64,000 nucleotides of DNA from Aeromicrobium tamlense (GCF_013408555.1 NZ_JACBZN010000001.1:744001-808000); one strand, 5' to 3'; shown: positions 40,904 through 50,002, counted from the first letter of the stretch. Translations and numbers: made by a program. The notes: generated by a model not told the origin, from the sequence alone.

Positions 40904-41614
40904 TCAGCGGCGCAGGTTCTGCGACAGCCGCTCGGCGGCCGCCACCACGGCGGGCGCGTGCATGCGGCCGGGCTGGCGGGTGAGCCGCTCCAGCGGACCG
41001 GAGACCGACACGGCCGCGACGACCTTGCCGCTGGGGGACCGGACCGGCGCCGAGACCGAGCCCACGCCGGGCTCGCGCTCGCCCACGCTCTGCGCCCAGC
41101 CGCGCTTGCGCACGGCCGACAGCTCGGCGGCGGAGAACGTGGCCTTCATGAGGCCCTTGTTCATGCGCTCGGGGTCCTCCCACGCGAGCAGCACCTGGGC
41201 GGCCGAGCCGCCGGACATCGTCAGCTGGCTGCCGACGGGGATCGAGTCGCGCAGGCCGGTGGGCCGGTCGGCCGCGGAGACGCACACGCGGTGGTCGCCC
41301 TGGCGGCGGAACAGCTGGGCCGACTCGCCCGTGATGTCGCGCAGGCGGGCCAGCACGGGGCCGGCGGCGGCGAGCAGGCGGTCCTCGCCGGCAGCGGCGG
41401 CCAGCTCGGACAGGCGCGGGCCTAGGATGAACCGACCCTGCATGTCGCGCGCGACGAGCCGGTGGTGCTCCAGGGCGACCGCGAGGCGGTGAGCCGTGGG
41501 CCGCGCCAGTCCGGTGGCCGTGACCAGCCCGGCCAGCGTCGCGGGCCCCGGCTCCAGGGCGGCCAGCACGAGGGCGGCTTTGTCGAGAACGCCGACTCCG
41601 CTAGAGTTGTCCAT
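40904..41614 (-). CDS. IclR family regulator (NdgR/LtbR type)
   Basis: A 236-residue IclR protein with a winged helix (about 5-65, ATLAGLVTATGLARPTAHRLAVAL) and an effector domain (RRQGDHRVCVSAADRP, MSGGSAAQVLLAWEDP). It is divergent from leuCD, exactly the conserved placement of NdgR (Streptomyces) and LtbR (Corynebacterium), which control leucine biosynthesis and other amino acid genes. The operator-like dyad in the gap supports this. Confidence 0.92.
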   Translation of the reverse strand: MDNSSGVGVLDKAALVLAALEPGPATLAGLVTATGLARPTAHRLAVALEHHRLVARDMQGRFILGPRLSELAAAAGEDRLLAAAGPVLARLRDITGESAQLFRRQGDHRVCVSAADRPTGLRDSIPVGSQLTMSGGSAAQVLLAWEDPERMNKGLMKATFSAAELSAVRKRGWAQSVGEREPGVGSVSAPVRSPSGKVVAAVSVSGPLERLTRQPGRMHAPAVVAAAERLSQNLRR

Positions 41615-41619
41615 GTCTT

Positions 41620-41633
41620 GATACTGCCGTATC
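41620..41633. promoter_or_regulatory. Operator-like dyad between IclR and leuC
   Basis: GATAC-TGCC-GTATC is a perfect 5-bp dyad in the 56-bp divergent gap, followed by CATTGTGAGACGC, an additional candidate site. LtbR/NdgR binding here is inferred. Confidence 0.5.
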
Positions 41634-41670
41634 GCATTGTGAGACGCAACCCCCGAAGTGAGAGTGAATC

Positions 41671-43068
41671 ATGGGCAAGACGCTCGCCGAGAAGATCTGG
41701 GACGACCACGTCGTCCGTTCCGCGCCGGGTGAACCGGACCTGCTGTTCATCGACCTGCACCTCCTCCACGAGGTCACGAGCCCGCAGGCGTTCGACGGAC
41801 TCCGCCTCTCCGGACGCGCCGTGCGTCGCCCCGACCTCACCCTCGCCACCGAGGACCACAACATTCCGACGACCGACCTCGACAAGCCGATCGCCGACCC
41901 CGTGTCGCGCACGCAGGTCGAGACGCTGCGCCGCAACGCGCAGGAGTTCGGCGTGCGCCTGCACCCGATGGGCGACATCGAGCAGGGCATCGTCCACGTC
42001 GTCGGCCCGCAGCTCGGCCTGACGCAGCCCGGCATGACGATCGTGTGCGGCGACTCGCACACCTCCACGCACGGCGCGTTCGGCTCGATCGCCTTCGGCA
42101 TCGGCACCAGCGAGGTCGAGCACGTGCTCGCCACCCAGTCGCTGTCGCAGGCCAAACCCAAGATGATGGCCGTCGAGGTCGTCGGCGATCTGCCCGCCGG
42201 CTCCACCGCCAAGGACCTGATCCTCGCGCTCATCACGCAGGAGACCACCGGCGGCGGCCAGGGATACATCGTCGAGTACCGCGGCGAGGCGATCCGTGCG
42301 CTCTCGATGGAGGAGCGCATGACGATCTGCAACATGAGCATCGAGTGGGGCGCGAAGGCCGGCCTCATCGCGCCCGACCAGACCACCTTCGACTACATCG
42401 AGGGCCGCCCGCACGCGCCGCAGGGCGCCGACTGGGACGCCGCCGTCGACTACTGGAAGAGCCTGGTCACCGACGAGGACGCCACGTTCGACAAGGTCGT
42501 CACGATCGACGCCTCGAAGGTCACCCCGTGGGTCACGTGGGGCACCAACCCGGGCCAGGGCGTGGCGCTGTCCGGCGTCGTCCCGACCCCCGCCGACTTC
42601 GCCGACGCCGACGAGCGCGAGGCCGCTCAGAACGCCCTGCGCTACATGGGCCTCGAAGCCGGCACGCCGATGCGCGACATCGCGGTCGACACCGTCTTCG
42701 TCGGCTCCTGCACGAACGGCCGCATCAGCGACCTGCGTCGCGCCGCCGACCTCATCAAGGGCAGGAAGGTCGCCGAGGGCACCCGCATGCTCGTCGTCCC
42801 CGGCTCGGTGCGCGTGCGCCTGCAGGCCGAGGAGGAGGGCCTCGATGTCGTCTTCAAGGAGGCCGGCGCCGAGTGGCGCGGCGCGGGCTGCTCGATGTGC
42901 CTGGGCATGAACCCCGACCAGCTCACGCCGGGCGAGCGCAGCGCCTCGACCTCCAACCGCAACTTCGAAGGCCGTCAGGGCAAGGGTGGCCGCACGCACC
43001 TGGTCTCGCCCGACGTCGCCGTCGCCACCGCCGTCACCGGCCACCTGGCCTCGCCGGCCGACCTCTGA
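41671..43068 (+). CDS. leuC: 3-isopropylmalate dehydratase large subunit
   Basis: A 465-residue aconitase-family subunit that isomerises 2- to 3-isopropylmalate together with LeuD. Cluster-ligating cysteines occur in [13 protein letters not shown] and [13 protein letters not shown], with [15 protein letters not shown] as the substrate loop. GTGAGAGTGA-type sequence precedes the ATG. It is followed by leuD after 11 nt. The first pathway gene, leuA, is at the window start. Confidence 0.96.
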   Translation: MGKTLAEKIWDDHVVRSAPGEPDLLFIDLHLLHEVTSPQAFDGLRLSGRAVRRPDLTLATEDHNIPTTDLDKPIADPVSRTQVETLRRNAQEFGVRLHPMGDIEQGIVHVVGPQLGLTQPGMTIVCGDSHTSTHGAFGSIAFGIGTSEVEHVLATQSLSQAKPKMMAVEVVGDLPAGSTAKDLILALITQETTGGGQGYIVEYRGEAIRALSMEERMTICNMSIEWGAKAGLIAPDQTTFDYIEGRPHAPQGADWDAAVDYWKSLVTDEDATFDKVVTIDASKVTPWVTWGTNPGQGVALSGVVPTPADFADADEREAAQNALRYMGLEAGTPMRDIAVDTVFVGSCTNGRISDLRRAADLIKGRKVAEGTRMLVVPGSVRVRLQAEEEGLDVVFKEAGAEWRGAGCSMCLGMNPDQLTPGERSASTSNRNFEGRQGKGGRTHLVSPDVAVATAVTGHLASPADL

Positions 43069-43079
43069 GGACGATCACC

Positions 43080-43679
43080 ATGGACAAGTTCATCTCCCAC
43101 ACCGGCGTCGGCGCCCCGCTGCGCCGCAGCAACGTCGACACCGACCAGATCATCCCGGCGGTCTACCTCAAGCGCGTCACCCGCACGGGCTTCGAGGACG
43201 GCCTCTTCGCCGCTTGGCGCAACGACCCGGAGTTCGTCCTGAACCAGCCGGCGTACACGAACGCCACGGTGCTCGTGGCGGGCCCCGACTTCGGCACCGG
43301 CTCGTCGCGCGAGCACGCCGTCTGGGCGCTGCAGAACTACGGCTTCAAGGTCATCATCAGCCCCCGCTTCGGCGACATCTTCCGCGGCAACTCCGGCAAA
43401 GCCGGCCTCCTCGCGGCGCAGGTCGACGACAAGGTCGTCACGGCGCTGTGGGAGTACCTCGAGGCCAACCCGGGCGCGCAGATCAGCGTCGACCTCGAGT
43501 CGCGCACGGTCTCGGCCGGCGAGGGCGTCGACCGCATCGAGGACTCGTTCACGATCGACGACTACACCCGCTGGCGCCTGCTGGAGGGCCTCGACGACAT
43601 CGGCATCACGCTCGGCCACGCCGACGACATCGCCGCGTACGAGTCCCGTCGTCCGAGCTTCAAGCCCGCGACGCTCTGA
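43080..43679 (+). CDS. leuD: 3-isopropylmalate dehydratase small subunit
   Basis: A 199-residue swivelling-domain subunit of the LeuCD dehydratase. [18 protein letters not shown] and the [17 protein letters not shown] substrate loop are intact. It sits in the leuCD operon controlled by the IclR-type regulator. Confidence 0.96.
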   Translation: MDKFISHTGVGAPLRRSNVDTDQIIPAVYLKRVTRTGFEDGLFAAWRNDPEFVLNQPAYTNATVLVAGPDFGTGSSREHAVWALQNYGFKVIISPRFGDIFRGNSGKAGLLAAQVDDKVVTALWEYLEANPGAQISVDLESRTVSAGEGVDRIEDSFTIDDYTRWRLLEGLDDIGITLGHADDIAAYESRRPSFKPATL

Positions 43680-43709
43680 CGGTTCACTGGCACGGCCTCC
43701 GGGTCGTAC

Positions 43710-43715
43710 TAGGGT
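43710..43715 (+). promoter_or_regulatory. -10 element for leaderless plsC-gpsA
   Basis: TAGGGT ends 6 nt before ATG 43722, and there is no Shine-Dalgarno. Confidence 0.5.
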
Positions 43716-43721
43716 CATCCC

Positions 43722-44456
43722 ATGTCCCGCACCCGTCCGCTGCCCACCGTGCTGCGGATCGTGGTCGTGGTGCTGCGGCCGATCTTCATGGTGGTCACCA
43801 AGCGTGACTGGAAGGGCGCGGAGCACCTGCCGCGCTCCGGCGGTTTCGTCGTCGCCGTGAACCATCTGTCGTACACCGATCCGTTCCTGTTCGGGCACTG
43901 GCTCGTCGACCACGACATCCCGCCGCGGTTCCTCGTGAAGGACCCGCTGTTCGCGGTGCCGGTGATCGGGTGGCTGTTGCGCAAGGCGGGGCAGATCCCG
44001 GTCTACCGCGGCACGGGCGCGGCCGCGGAGTCGCTGCGCGCGGCCATCCAGACGGTCGAGTCCGGATCCGTCGTGGCGATCTACCCCGAGGGCACGATGA
44101 CCCGCGACCCCGGCGGCTGGCCGATGTCCGGCCGCGACGGCGCCGTCCGCACGGCGCACGCGGGCGGCGTCCCGCTCGTCCCGGTGGCCCAGTGGGGACC
44201 GCAGGAGATCATGTGGCCCTACCGCCGCGAGCTCCGCCTCTTCCCGCGCAAGACCGTCCACGTGCGGGTCGGCGCGCCGATCGACCTCTCGGGGCTCGGC
44301 GAGCACCCCACGCAGGAGCAGATCCACGCCGCCACCGAGCGGCTCATGGACGAGATCACCGCGCTGCAGGCGCAGATCAGGGGCGAGTCGCCCACGTCCC
44401 CGCGGATCGACGTCCGCACGCTGAAGAAGCCCAAGACCCGATACGAGGAGAGCTGA
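43722..44456 (+). CDS. plsC: 1-acyl-sn-glycerol-3-phosphate acyltransferase
   Basis: A 244-residue membrane-associated acyltransferase. The catalytic H(X)4D motif is NHLSYTD, and the glycerol-phosphate-binding motif is IYPEGTMTRD. It acylates lysophosphatidate in phospholipid synthesis. Its stop overlaps the ATG of gpsA by one base. PlsC and GpsA catalyse nearby steps in glycerolipid synthesis. Confidence 0.9.
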   Translation: MSRTRPLPTVLRIVVVVLRPIFMVVTKRDWKGAEHLPRSGGFVVAVNHLSYTDPFLFGHWLVDHDIPPRFLVKDPLFAVPVIGWLLRKAGQIPVYRGTGAAAESLRAAIQTVESGSVVAIYPEGTMTRDPGGWPMSGRDGAVRTAHAGGVPLVPVAQWGPQEIMWPYRRELRLFPRKTVHVRVGAPIDLSGLGEHPTQEQIHAATERLMDEITALQAQIRGESPTSPRIDVRTLKKPKTRYEES

Positions 44457-45457
44457 TGGTCACTGCAGCAGTCATGGGAGCCGGGTCCTGGGGCACCGCC
44501 TTCTCGATCGTGCTCGCCGACGCGGGCCACGACGTCCACCTGTGGGGGCGGCGCGAGGAGACGTGCGAGAACATCAACGAGCGGCACGAGAACACCGAGT
44601 ACCTGCCGGGCCAGGAGCTGCCGGGCACGATCCGCGCCACCACCGACCCCGCCGAGGCGCTCGCCGATGCCGCGATCGTCGTGCTGGCCGTGCCGTCCCA
44701 GACGCTGCGCCCCAACCTCGAGTCGTGGGGACACCTCATCGAGCCGTCCGCCGTGATGGTGAGCCTCATGAAGGGCGTCGAGCTCGGCTCCCACATGCGC
44801 ATGAGCGAGGTCATCGCCGAGGTCACGGGCGCCGGTCCCGAGCGGATCGCCGTCATCACGGGACCCAACCTCGCGAAGGAGATCGCCCGGCGCGAGCCCG
44901 CCGCCGCGGTGGTGGCGTGCGCCGACGAGTCGGTGGCCCTCCAGCTGCAGAAGTACCTGCACACCACGGCCTTCCGGCCCTACACGAACACCGACGTCGT
45001 CGGCTGCGAGCTCGGCGGCACGGTGAAGAACATCATCGGCCTCGCCGTCGGCGTGTGCGACGGCCTCGGCTTCGGCGACAACACCAAGGCGTCGGTCATC
45101 ACCCGCGGCCTGGCCGAGACGGCCCGCCTCGGCATGGCGATGGGCGCCGACCCGATGACGTTCATGGGCTTGGCCGGCCTCGGCGACCTCGTGGCCACGT
45201 GCTCCTCGCCGCTCTCGCGCAACCGCACGTTCGGCGAGAAGCTGGGCCGCGGCATGACGGTCGACGAGATCACCTCGCAGACCCGCCAGGTCGCCGAGGG
45301 CGTGAAGTCCTGCGTGTCCGTCGCCGAGCTGTCGGAGATGCACGGCGTCGAGATGCCGATCGTCGAGCACGTCCGCGCGCTCGTCGACGGTCACATGACG
45401 CCCACCGAGCTCGTCAACGCGCTGATCAGCCGCTCGGCCAAGCCCGAGACCCGCTGA
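44456..45457 (+). CDS. gpsA: Glycerol-3-phosphate dehydrogenase [NAD(P)+]
   Basis: A 333-residue enzyme making sn-glycerol-3-phosphate from dihydroxyacetone phosphate. The Rossmann motif MGAGSWGTAFS, GPNLAKEIARREP, and the catalytic lysine region GGTVKNIIGLAVG are all present, as is DNTKASVITRGLAE. ATG 44456 overlaps the plsC stop. It converges with the CGS-like gene after 6 nt. Confidence 0.95.
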   Translation: MVTAAVMGAGSWGTAFSIVLADAGHDVHLWGRREETCENINERHENTEYLPGQELPGTIRATTDPAEALADAAIVVLAVPSQTLRPNLESWGHLIEPSAVMVSLMKGVELGSHMRMSEVIAEVTGAGPERIAVITGPNLAKEIARREPAAAVVACADESVALQLQKYLHTTAFRPYTNTDVVGCELGGTVKNIIGLAVGVCDGLGFGDNTKASVITRGLAETARLGMAMGADPMTFMGLAGLGDLVATCSSPLSRNRTFGEKLGRGMTVDEITSQTRQVAEGVKSCVSVAELSEMHGVEMPIVEHVRALVDGHMTPTELVNALISRSAKPETR

Positions 45458-45463
45458 CGGGCG

Positions 45464-46492
45464 TCAGCCCAGGGCGGCCTCGATGTCGGCCCACAGGTCC
45501 TCGACGGCCTCGATGCCGACGCTGAGCCGGATCAGTCCCGCGGGGATCGTCTCGGGCTCGGCGGGGAAGCGGCGACGGCGCTCCCACGTGGACTCCACGC
45601 CGCCGAGGCTGGTCGCGTGCGTGATGACGCGGCTGGACTCCGTCGCCCGCTGCGCGTGGTCGGCGTCGTCGACGACGAAGCAGACCATCGAGCCGAACCC
45701 GGGGTAGCGGACCTCGGCCACGGCCGGGTGCGCCTTCAGCCGGTCCGCGAGCACGGCGGCGCTGGCCTCGGCGCGGTCGAGTCGCACGGCCAGCGTGCGC
45801 ACGCCGCGCACGGCCAGGAAGCACTCGAGCGCACCCGGGATCGCGCCGTGCAGCGACCGGTGGTCGTGAAGGCGTTCGTACAGCGTGTCGTCGCCGGTCG
45901 CAAGGACGCCGAGGACGAGGTCGCTGTGGCCGCCGAGCAGCTTCGAGGCGGAGTGGGTCACGATGTCGGCGCCGTAGGACAGTGGACGGTCGCGCAGCGG
46001 CGTGCGGAAGGTGTTGTCCACCGCGACGAGCGCGCCCGCCTCCTTCGCAGCCGCCACCAGGGCGGGCAGGTCGCCGACCTCCATCGCGGGATTGGTGGGC
46101 GACTCCAGCCAGACCAGGTCCGCTCCGGTGAACGCGTCGATGCTGCCGGCGGTGTCGGACGGGTCGATGAGGCGCACCTCGTACGGCCCGCTCTGCACGA
46201 GGCTCGTCGTGCCGTTGTAGCCGTGGCGGGGGAGCACCACGACCGCGCCGGGCTCCAGCAGGCCGAGCGTGGCCGCCGCGGTCGCGATGCCGGAGGCGAA
46301 GGCCAGCGCGCGGCCACCCTCGAGCTCGCCGACGACGCTCTCGAACGACTCGTACGCCGGGTTGGCGTGCCGCCCGTACTCGAACGCGCCGCCCGCGTGG
46401 AACGAGCTCGCGAGGGTGATGGGGGCGTTGAGCGGCGCGCCGGGCTCGTGAGCCGGGCGACCTGCGATGACGGTCACGGTGTCGGGCTGCAT
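45464..46492 (-). CDS. Cys/Met-metabolism PLP enzyme (cystathionine gamma-synthase/lyase family)
   Basis: A 342-residue fold-type I PLP enzyme of the trans-sulfuration family. The PLP lysine is in THSASKLLGGHSDLVLG, with DNTFRTP before it and SSFHAGGAFEYGRHANPAYES near the N terminus. At about 340 residues it is shorter than typical members (380-400). The reaction could be gamma-synthase, gamma-lyase or beta-lyase chemistry. I chose ATG 46492 because the signature MQPDTVTVIAGRP starts there; GACACT ends 6 nt upstream, suggesting a leaderless mRNA. It is divergent from ddl with a 34-bp gap. Confidence 0.85.
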   Translation of the reverse strand: MQPDTVTVIAGRPAHEPGAPLNAPITLASSFHAGGAFEYGRHANPAYESFESVVGELEGGRALAFASGIATAAATLGLLEPGAVVVLPRHGYNGTTSLVQSGPYEVRLIDPSDTAGSIDAFTGADLVWLESPTNPAMEVGDLPALVAAAKEAGALVAVDNTFRTPLRDRPLSYGADIVTHSASKLLGGHSDLVLGVLATGDDTLYERLHDHRSLHGAIPGALECFLAVRGVRTLAVRLDRAEASAAVLADRLKAHPAVAEVRYPGFGSMVCFVVDDADHAQRATESSRVITHATSLGGVESTWERRRRFPAEPETIPAGLIRLSVGIEAVEDLWADIEAALG

Positions 46493-46513
46493 GGTTCCAG
46501 TGTCACAGGCGGG

Positions 46514-46519
46514 TAGAGT
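46514..46519 (+). promoter_or_regulatory. -10 element for leaderless ddl
   Basis: TAGAGT ends 7 nt before ATG 46527. Confidence 0.5.
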
Positions 46520-46526
46520 CGAGCCG

Positions 46527-47579
46527 ATGCGCACCACGATCGCCGTCGTCTTCGGAGGCCAGTCCAGTGAGCACGGCGTCTCGTGCCTGACCGCGCGCGA
46601 GGTCCTCGCCGTGATCGATCGCGACCGCTACGACGTCGTCCCCGTCGGCATCACGCCCGACGGCCGGTGGGTCGAGGAGACCGCCGTGTGGGACGACCTC
46701 GAGCCCGGGGCGCTGCCGTCGGTCCGCGACGGTTTCCCGCCGTTCTCGTGGGACCGCATCCGCGACCTCGACGTCGTCTTCCCGCTGCTGCACGGCCCGT
46801 GGGGCGAGGACGGCACCGTCCAGGGCCTGTTCGAGCTCGCCGGCGTCCGCTACGTCGGCGCGGGCGTCTTGGCCAGCTCGGTCGGCATGGACAAGCCGTT
46901 CACCAAGACCGTCTTCTCGGCCGCCGGACTGCCGCAGCTGCCCTACGTGACGATCCAGCCGTGGGAGTGGGACGCCAAGCGCGACCGCGCCGAGGCGCGC
47001 ATCCACGCGCTCGGGCTGCCGGTCTTCGTCAAGCCCGCGCGCGCCGGCTCCAGCTCGGGCGTCACGCCCGTCCACGACTGGGACCAGCTCGAGGACGCCG
47101 TGCTCACCGCGCGGAAGTTCGACCCCAAGGTCATCGTCGAGTCCGCCGCGCACGGCAAGCGCGAGGTCGAGTGCGCGGTCATCCAGGACGAGCGCGGCAT
47201 GCCGATCGCCAGCGAGGTCGGCGAGATCGTCGTGGCCGAGGACACCGACCACGAGTACTACGACTTCGAGGCCAAGTACCTCGACGGCACGAGCACCAAC
47301 GTGGTGCCGGCCGACCTGTCCGAGACGATGCGCCAGCGCATCCGCGAGTACGCCCTCCAGGCGTTCGACGCGATCGGCTGCGAAGGCCTCGCCCGCGTGG
47401 ACTTCTTCCTCACCGACAGCGTCGGCGGGGGACTCGTCATCAACGAGATCAACACGATGCCGGGGTTCACCCCGTTCTCGATGTTCCCCAAGCTCTGGGC
47501 CGCCTCCGGCGTGGACTACCCCGAGCTGGTCGAGCGCCTCATCCAGCTGGCGCTCCAGCGCCCCACCGGCCTCCGTTGA
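46527..47579 (+). CDS. ddl: D-alanine--D-alanine ligase
   Basis: A 350-residue ATP-grasp ligase that makes the D-Ala-D-Ala terminus of peptidoglycan. Motifs: VVFGGQSSEHGVSC, FPLLHGPWGEDGTVQGL, VKPARAGSSSGV, HGKREVECAV and VINEINTMPGFTPFSMFP. ATG 46527 gives the normal N terminus; the upstream frame is spurious. It is followed by a hairpin repeat shared with the DUF559 gene end. Confidence 0.95.
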   Translation: MRTTIAVVFGGQSSEHGVSCLTAREVLAVIDRDRYDVVPVGITPDGRWVEETAVWDDLEPGALPSVRDGFPPFSWDRIRDLDVVFPLLHGPWGEDGTVQGLFELAGVRYVGAGVLASSVGMDKPFTKTVFSAAGLPQLPYVTIQPWEWDAKRDRAEARIHALGLPVFVKPARAGSSSGVTPVHDWDQLEDAVLTARKFDPKVIVESAAHGKREVECAVIQDERGMPIASEVGEIVVAEDTDHEYYDFEAKYLDGTSTNVVPADLSETMRQRIREYALQAFDAIGCEGLARVDFFLTDSVGGGLVINEINTMPGFTPFSMFPKLWAASGVDYPELVERLIQLALQRPTGLR

Positions 47580-47582
47580 TCC

Positions 47583-47645
47583 CGAGATCTGCTCCATTTT
47601 CCACTTCTGAACCCGGCTGAGACGTAGAAGATCAAGCACATCTCG
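47583..47645. repeat. Hairpin element, family member E3
   Basis: Imperfect inverted repeat with about 31-nt arms. The left arm begins CGAGATCTGCTCC (47583) and the right arm ends at 47645 with AGCACATCTCG. About 22 of 31 positions pair, with mismatches scattered through the arm. The right arm overlaps the last codons and stop of the DUF559 gene. It is clearly similar to E4 (48578-48640). Confidence 0.7.
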
Positions 47646-48513
47646 CCCGTTGGAGGGCGTCGACGACTCGACGGAAGACCATCGTCGGGTTCGCGAGGTC
47701 GGCGACGGTGACCACGACGACCCGCCAGCCCTCGGCTTCCAGCAGCTCACGCCGACGCAGGTCGTGCTGACGCTGCCGCGCGTCGCGCTCGTGCTGCCAG
47801 CCGTCGTACTCGACGACGACCCGCTCCCGGCGGTAGACGAGATCGCCATAGGCGAGGAATCCGCCGTGGGCGTCGGCGATGAGGCCGTTGAGCTCCGGCT
47901 CCGGGAGACCTCCGAGGACCAGGAGGAGCCTCACGCGCGTCTCCTGTGGTGAGGCCGAACCTTCGCGGACCCACTCCATCGCCCGTCGCGCCCGCTGCAC
48001 GCCGTCGAAGTGCACGGCATGGACGAAGCCGAGGAGGTCGAGGCGCTCGACGATCCCCTTCGCGATCATCCAGTCGCCGACGACGACCAGCTCCTGCCAG
48101 GACAGCACCGTCCCACAGTCGACGAAGGTGCGAGCAGCGCCGACCAGGCGGAGTCCGTCGACCTCCTCGAGGAACAGCGAGCCCTGGAAGCGGTGGACAC
48201 GGTAGCCGTCGGCGGTCCGATCGATCCGGCGCCGGGTGGCCAAGTGCACGGGGGAGGCGGACCGTAGGTCGAGGCCGCGCCACGCGAGGTTGCTCGTGTG
48301 ACTCAGACCCGCACCGTCACCGAGCCAGGCCAAGCCCGCCAGCGCCTCCAGCTCGAAGGAGGACTCCATGGTGGCGTAGCGGTACCAGCCGGGGGCAACG
48401 CTGACGCAGCGTGGGCCGGCGAGGACGCGGTCGGTCAGTCCGGCAGCGAGCGCCTCGCGTCGACTGAAGACGGTCTGGTGGAACTGCTCGGGAAGAGGGG
48501 AGAGCCGTGGCAT
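47632..48513 (-). CDS. DUF559 (Vsr/endonuclease-like) protein with AbiEi-like N terminus
   Basis: A 293-residue protein. The N-terminal part (about 1-110: VFSRREALAAGLTDRVLAG, HTSNLAWRGL) resembles the winged-helix region of AbiEi-like proteins. The C-terminal DUF559 domain has a restriction-endonuclease-like core (VVVEYDGWQHERDARQRQHD, LLEAEGWRVVVVT), whose E-x-D and His are reminiscent of Vsr. Such solitary genes are common in Nocardioidaceae and Micrococcales, with no proven function. It is flanked on both sides by members of one hairpin family, and its last codons lie inside one of them. A small defence or mobile cassette is possible but unproven. Confidence 0.8.
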   Translation of the reverse strand: MPRLSPLPEQFHQTVFSRREALAAGLTDRVLAGPRCVSVAPGWYRYATMESSFELEALAGLAWLGDGAGLSHTSNLAWRGLDLRSASPVHLATRRRIDRTADGYRVHRFQGSLFLEEVDGLRLVGAARTFVDCGTVLSWQELVVVGDWMIAKGIVERLDLLGFVHAVHFDGVQRARRAMEWVREGSASPQETRVRLLLVLGGLPEPELNGLIADAHGGFLAYGDLVYRRERVVVEYDGWQHERDARQRQHDLRRRELLEAEGWRVVVVTVADLANPTMVFRRVVDALQRARCA

Positions 48514-48577
48514 GCCCGACAGGCTGCCGGGAGCGGCGGGCCTCGGCGCAGCTCATCCACAGCACCCCGCACGCGCA

Positions 48578-48640
48578 CAAGATTTGCTCCTTTTTCGACG
48601 TTTCAGACCCTCTGAAACGTCGAAAAAGGAGCAAATCTCG
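48578..48640. repeat. Hairpin element, family member E4
   Basis: A perfect inverted repeat with 28-bp arms (48580-48607 and 48611-48638; arm start AGATTTGCTCC) and a 3-nt loop. It ends with CGAGAT on the right, like E1 and E3. It lies 13 nt downstream of the Lrp-type gene stop and 66 nt upstream of the DUF559 start. Its perfect arms suggest a recent or constrained copy. Confidence 0.85.
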
Positions 48641-48653
48641 GGAGGGGCGGAGG

Positions 48654-48890
48654 TCAGATCCGGACGACGGGGCAGGTCAGCGTGCGGGTGATGCCGGGGA
48701 CGCGCTGGATCTGCGAGACGACGAGGGATCCGAGCTCGTCGACCGAGGGACCCTCGGCGCGGACGATGACGTCGTAGGGACCCGTGACGTCCTCGGACAG
48801 CTCGACCCCCTGGATCTGGGCGATCGCGGCGGCGACGTCGGCAGCCTTGCCGACCTCGGTCTGGACGAGGATGTAGGCGTGAACGGCCAT
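48654..48890 (-). CDS. Stand-alone Lrp/AsnC ligand-binding (RAM) domain protein
   Basis: A 78-residue protein consisting only of the RAM/ACT-like beta-alpha-beta fold (MAVHAYILVQTEVGKAADVAAAI, VTGPYDVIVRAEGPSVDEL) without a DNA-binding domain. Such stand-alone domains may modulate full-length Lrp proteins or sense amino acids. GAAAGAAAGGAC precedes ATG 48890. It is divergent from thiL with an 80-bp gap. Confidence 0.87.
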   Translation of the reverse strand: MAVHAYILVQTEVGKAADVAAAIAQIQGVELSEDVTGPYDVIVRAEGPSVDELGSLVVSQIQRVPGITRTLTCPVVRI

Positions 48891-48958
48891 CGGGGACGTC
48901 CTTTCTTCCGGGCCATGACACGCTACCGCAGTCCCCGGGGTCGGGCGCATGCGGCTGA

Positions 48959-48964
48959 GACAAT
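48959..48964 (+). promoter_or_regulatory. -10 element for leaderless thiL
   Basis: GACAAT ends 6 nt before GTG 48971. Confidence 0.4.
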
Positions 48965-48970
48965 GACGTC

Positions 48971-49915
48971 GTGAGCGAGCAGACGATTGCGGAACTGGGC
49001 GAGTTCGCCCTGATCGACCTCGTCCGGGGCCGCCTGGGCACGAGCGACTACGTGCTGGTCGGGCCAGGCGACGACGCGGCCCACATCGCCACCGCCGACG
49101 GCACCTACGTGACCGCGACCGACATCCTCGTCGAGGGACGTCACTTCCGCCGCGACTGGTCCACCGCGGCCGACATCGGTCGCAAGGCGGTCGCCGCGAA
49201 CCTCTCCGACATCAACGCCATGGGCGGGGTGGCCACGGCGCTCGTCGTCGCGTTCGCCGCGCCCGGCGACACCCCGGTCAAGTGGGTCGCCGACCTCATC
49301 GGCGGCATGGTCGAGGAGTGCGACAAGGTCGGCGCCAAGATCGTCGGCGGCGACATGTCCGCGGCCGACCAGATCGTCATCTCGATCACCGCGCTGGGCG
49401 ACGCCGAGCGTCCGGTCACCCGCTCGGGCGCGCAGGTGGGCGACCAGGTCGCGTACGCGGGCACCCTGGGCCTCGCGTCGGCGGGCTACGGCGCCCTGAG
49501 CCGCGGGTTCCGCTCGCCCAAGGCCGCCGTCGACGAGCACCGTGCCCCGCACCCGCCGTACGCCGCCGGACCGGCCGCCGCGGCGGGTGGAGCCACGTCG
49601 ATGATCGACATCAGCGACGGCCTGCTGGCCGACCTCGGCCACGTCGCCCGCGCGAGCAAGGTCGCCATCGATCTCGACCCCGCGTCGTTCCCCATCCTCG
49701 ACGCCGTGCAGACGGTCGCCGGCGCGCTCGGCGGCGTCGACCCGCTGCGGTTCGTGCTGGCCGGCGGCGACGACTACGCGCTGGCCGCCACGTTCCCCAC
49801 GAGCGCGAGCCTGCCCGAGGGCTGGACCCGCATCGGCGTCGTCAAGGCGGGGGAGGGCGTCACCGTGGCCGGCGCGCCCTACGAGGGCGGCACCGGCCAC
49901 AAGCACTGGAACTGA
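48971..49915 (+). CDS. thiL: Thiamine-monophosphate kinase
   Basis: A 314-residue ThiL that phosphorylates thiamine monophosphate to the diphosphate cofactor. The Mg-ATP motifs GPGDDAAHI, ATDILVEGRHF, RKAVAANLSDINAMGG and the late MIDISDGLLADLGH are intact. GTG 48971 gives the normal N terminus (TIAELGEFALIDLV). The last codons KHWN and the stop lie within the first unit of a 29-bp tandem repeat. Confidence 0.95.
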   Translation: MSEQTIAELGEFALIDLVRGRLGTSDYVLVGPGDDAAHIATADGTYVTATDILVEGRHFRRDWSTAADIGRKAVAANLSDINAMGGVATALVVAFAAPGDTPVKWVADLIGGMVEECDKVGAKIVGGDMSAADQIVISITALGDAERPVTRSGAQVGDQVAYAGTLGLASAGYGALSRGFRSPKAAVDEHRAPHPPYAAGPAAAAGGATSMIDISDGLLADLGHVARASKVAIDLDPASFPILDAVQTVAGALGGVDPLRFVLAGGDDYALAATFPTSASLPEGWTRIGVVKAGEGVTVAGAPYEGGTGHKHWN

Positions 49916-50000
49916 CGGCTTCGCCGTCGGGGCACTGGAACTGACGGCGTCGCCGTCGGGGCCCTGGAACGGACGGCGTTGTCGTCGGGGCACTGGAGCC
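49903..50000. repeat. 29-bp tandem repeat at the thiL 3' end
   Basis: Three full 29-nt units (49903-49931, 49932-49960, 49961-49989) and a partial fourth to about 50000. Unit consensus starts GCACTGGAACTGACGGCGTC. Each contains a GACGGC-N3-GCCGTC hairpin (the third with changes) and, in units 1-2, the same TGGAAC-TGA stop context. The first unit overlaps the end of thiL. Confidence 0.88.
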
Positions 50001-50002
50001 GA

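Noticed and set aside
48578-48640. E4 hairpin as an ordinary terminator of the Lrp-type gene
   Set aside because: Possible in function, but the 28-bp perfect stem with a 3-nt loop and its similarity to E3 and E1 are better explained by a repeat family; I list it as a repeat.
49903-50000. Tandem 29-bp repeats as a CRISPR array
   Set aside because: The repeat length fits, but there are no spacers and no cas genes in the window.
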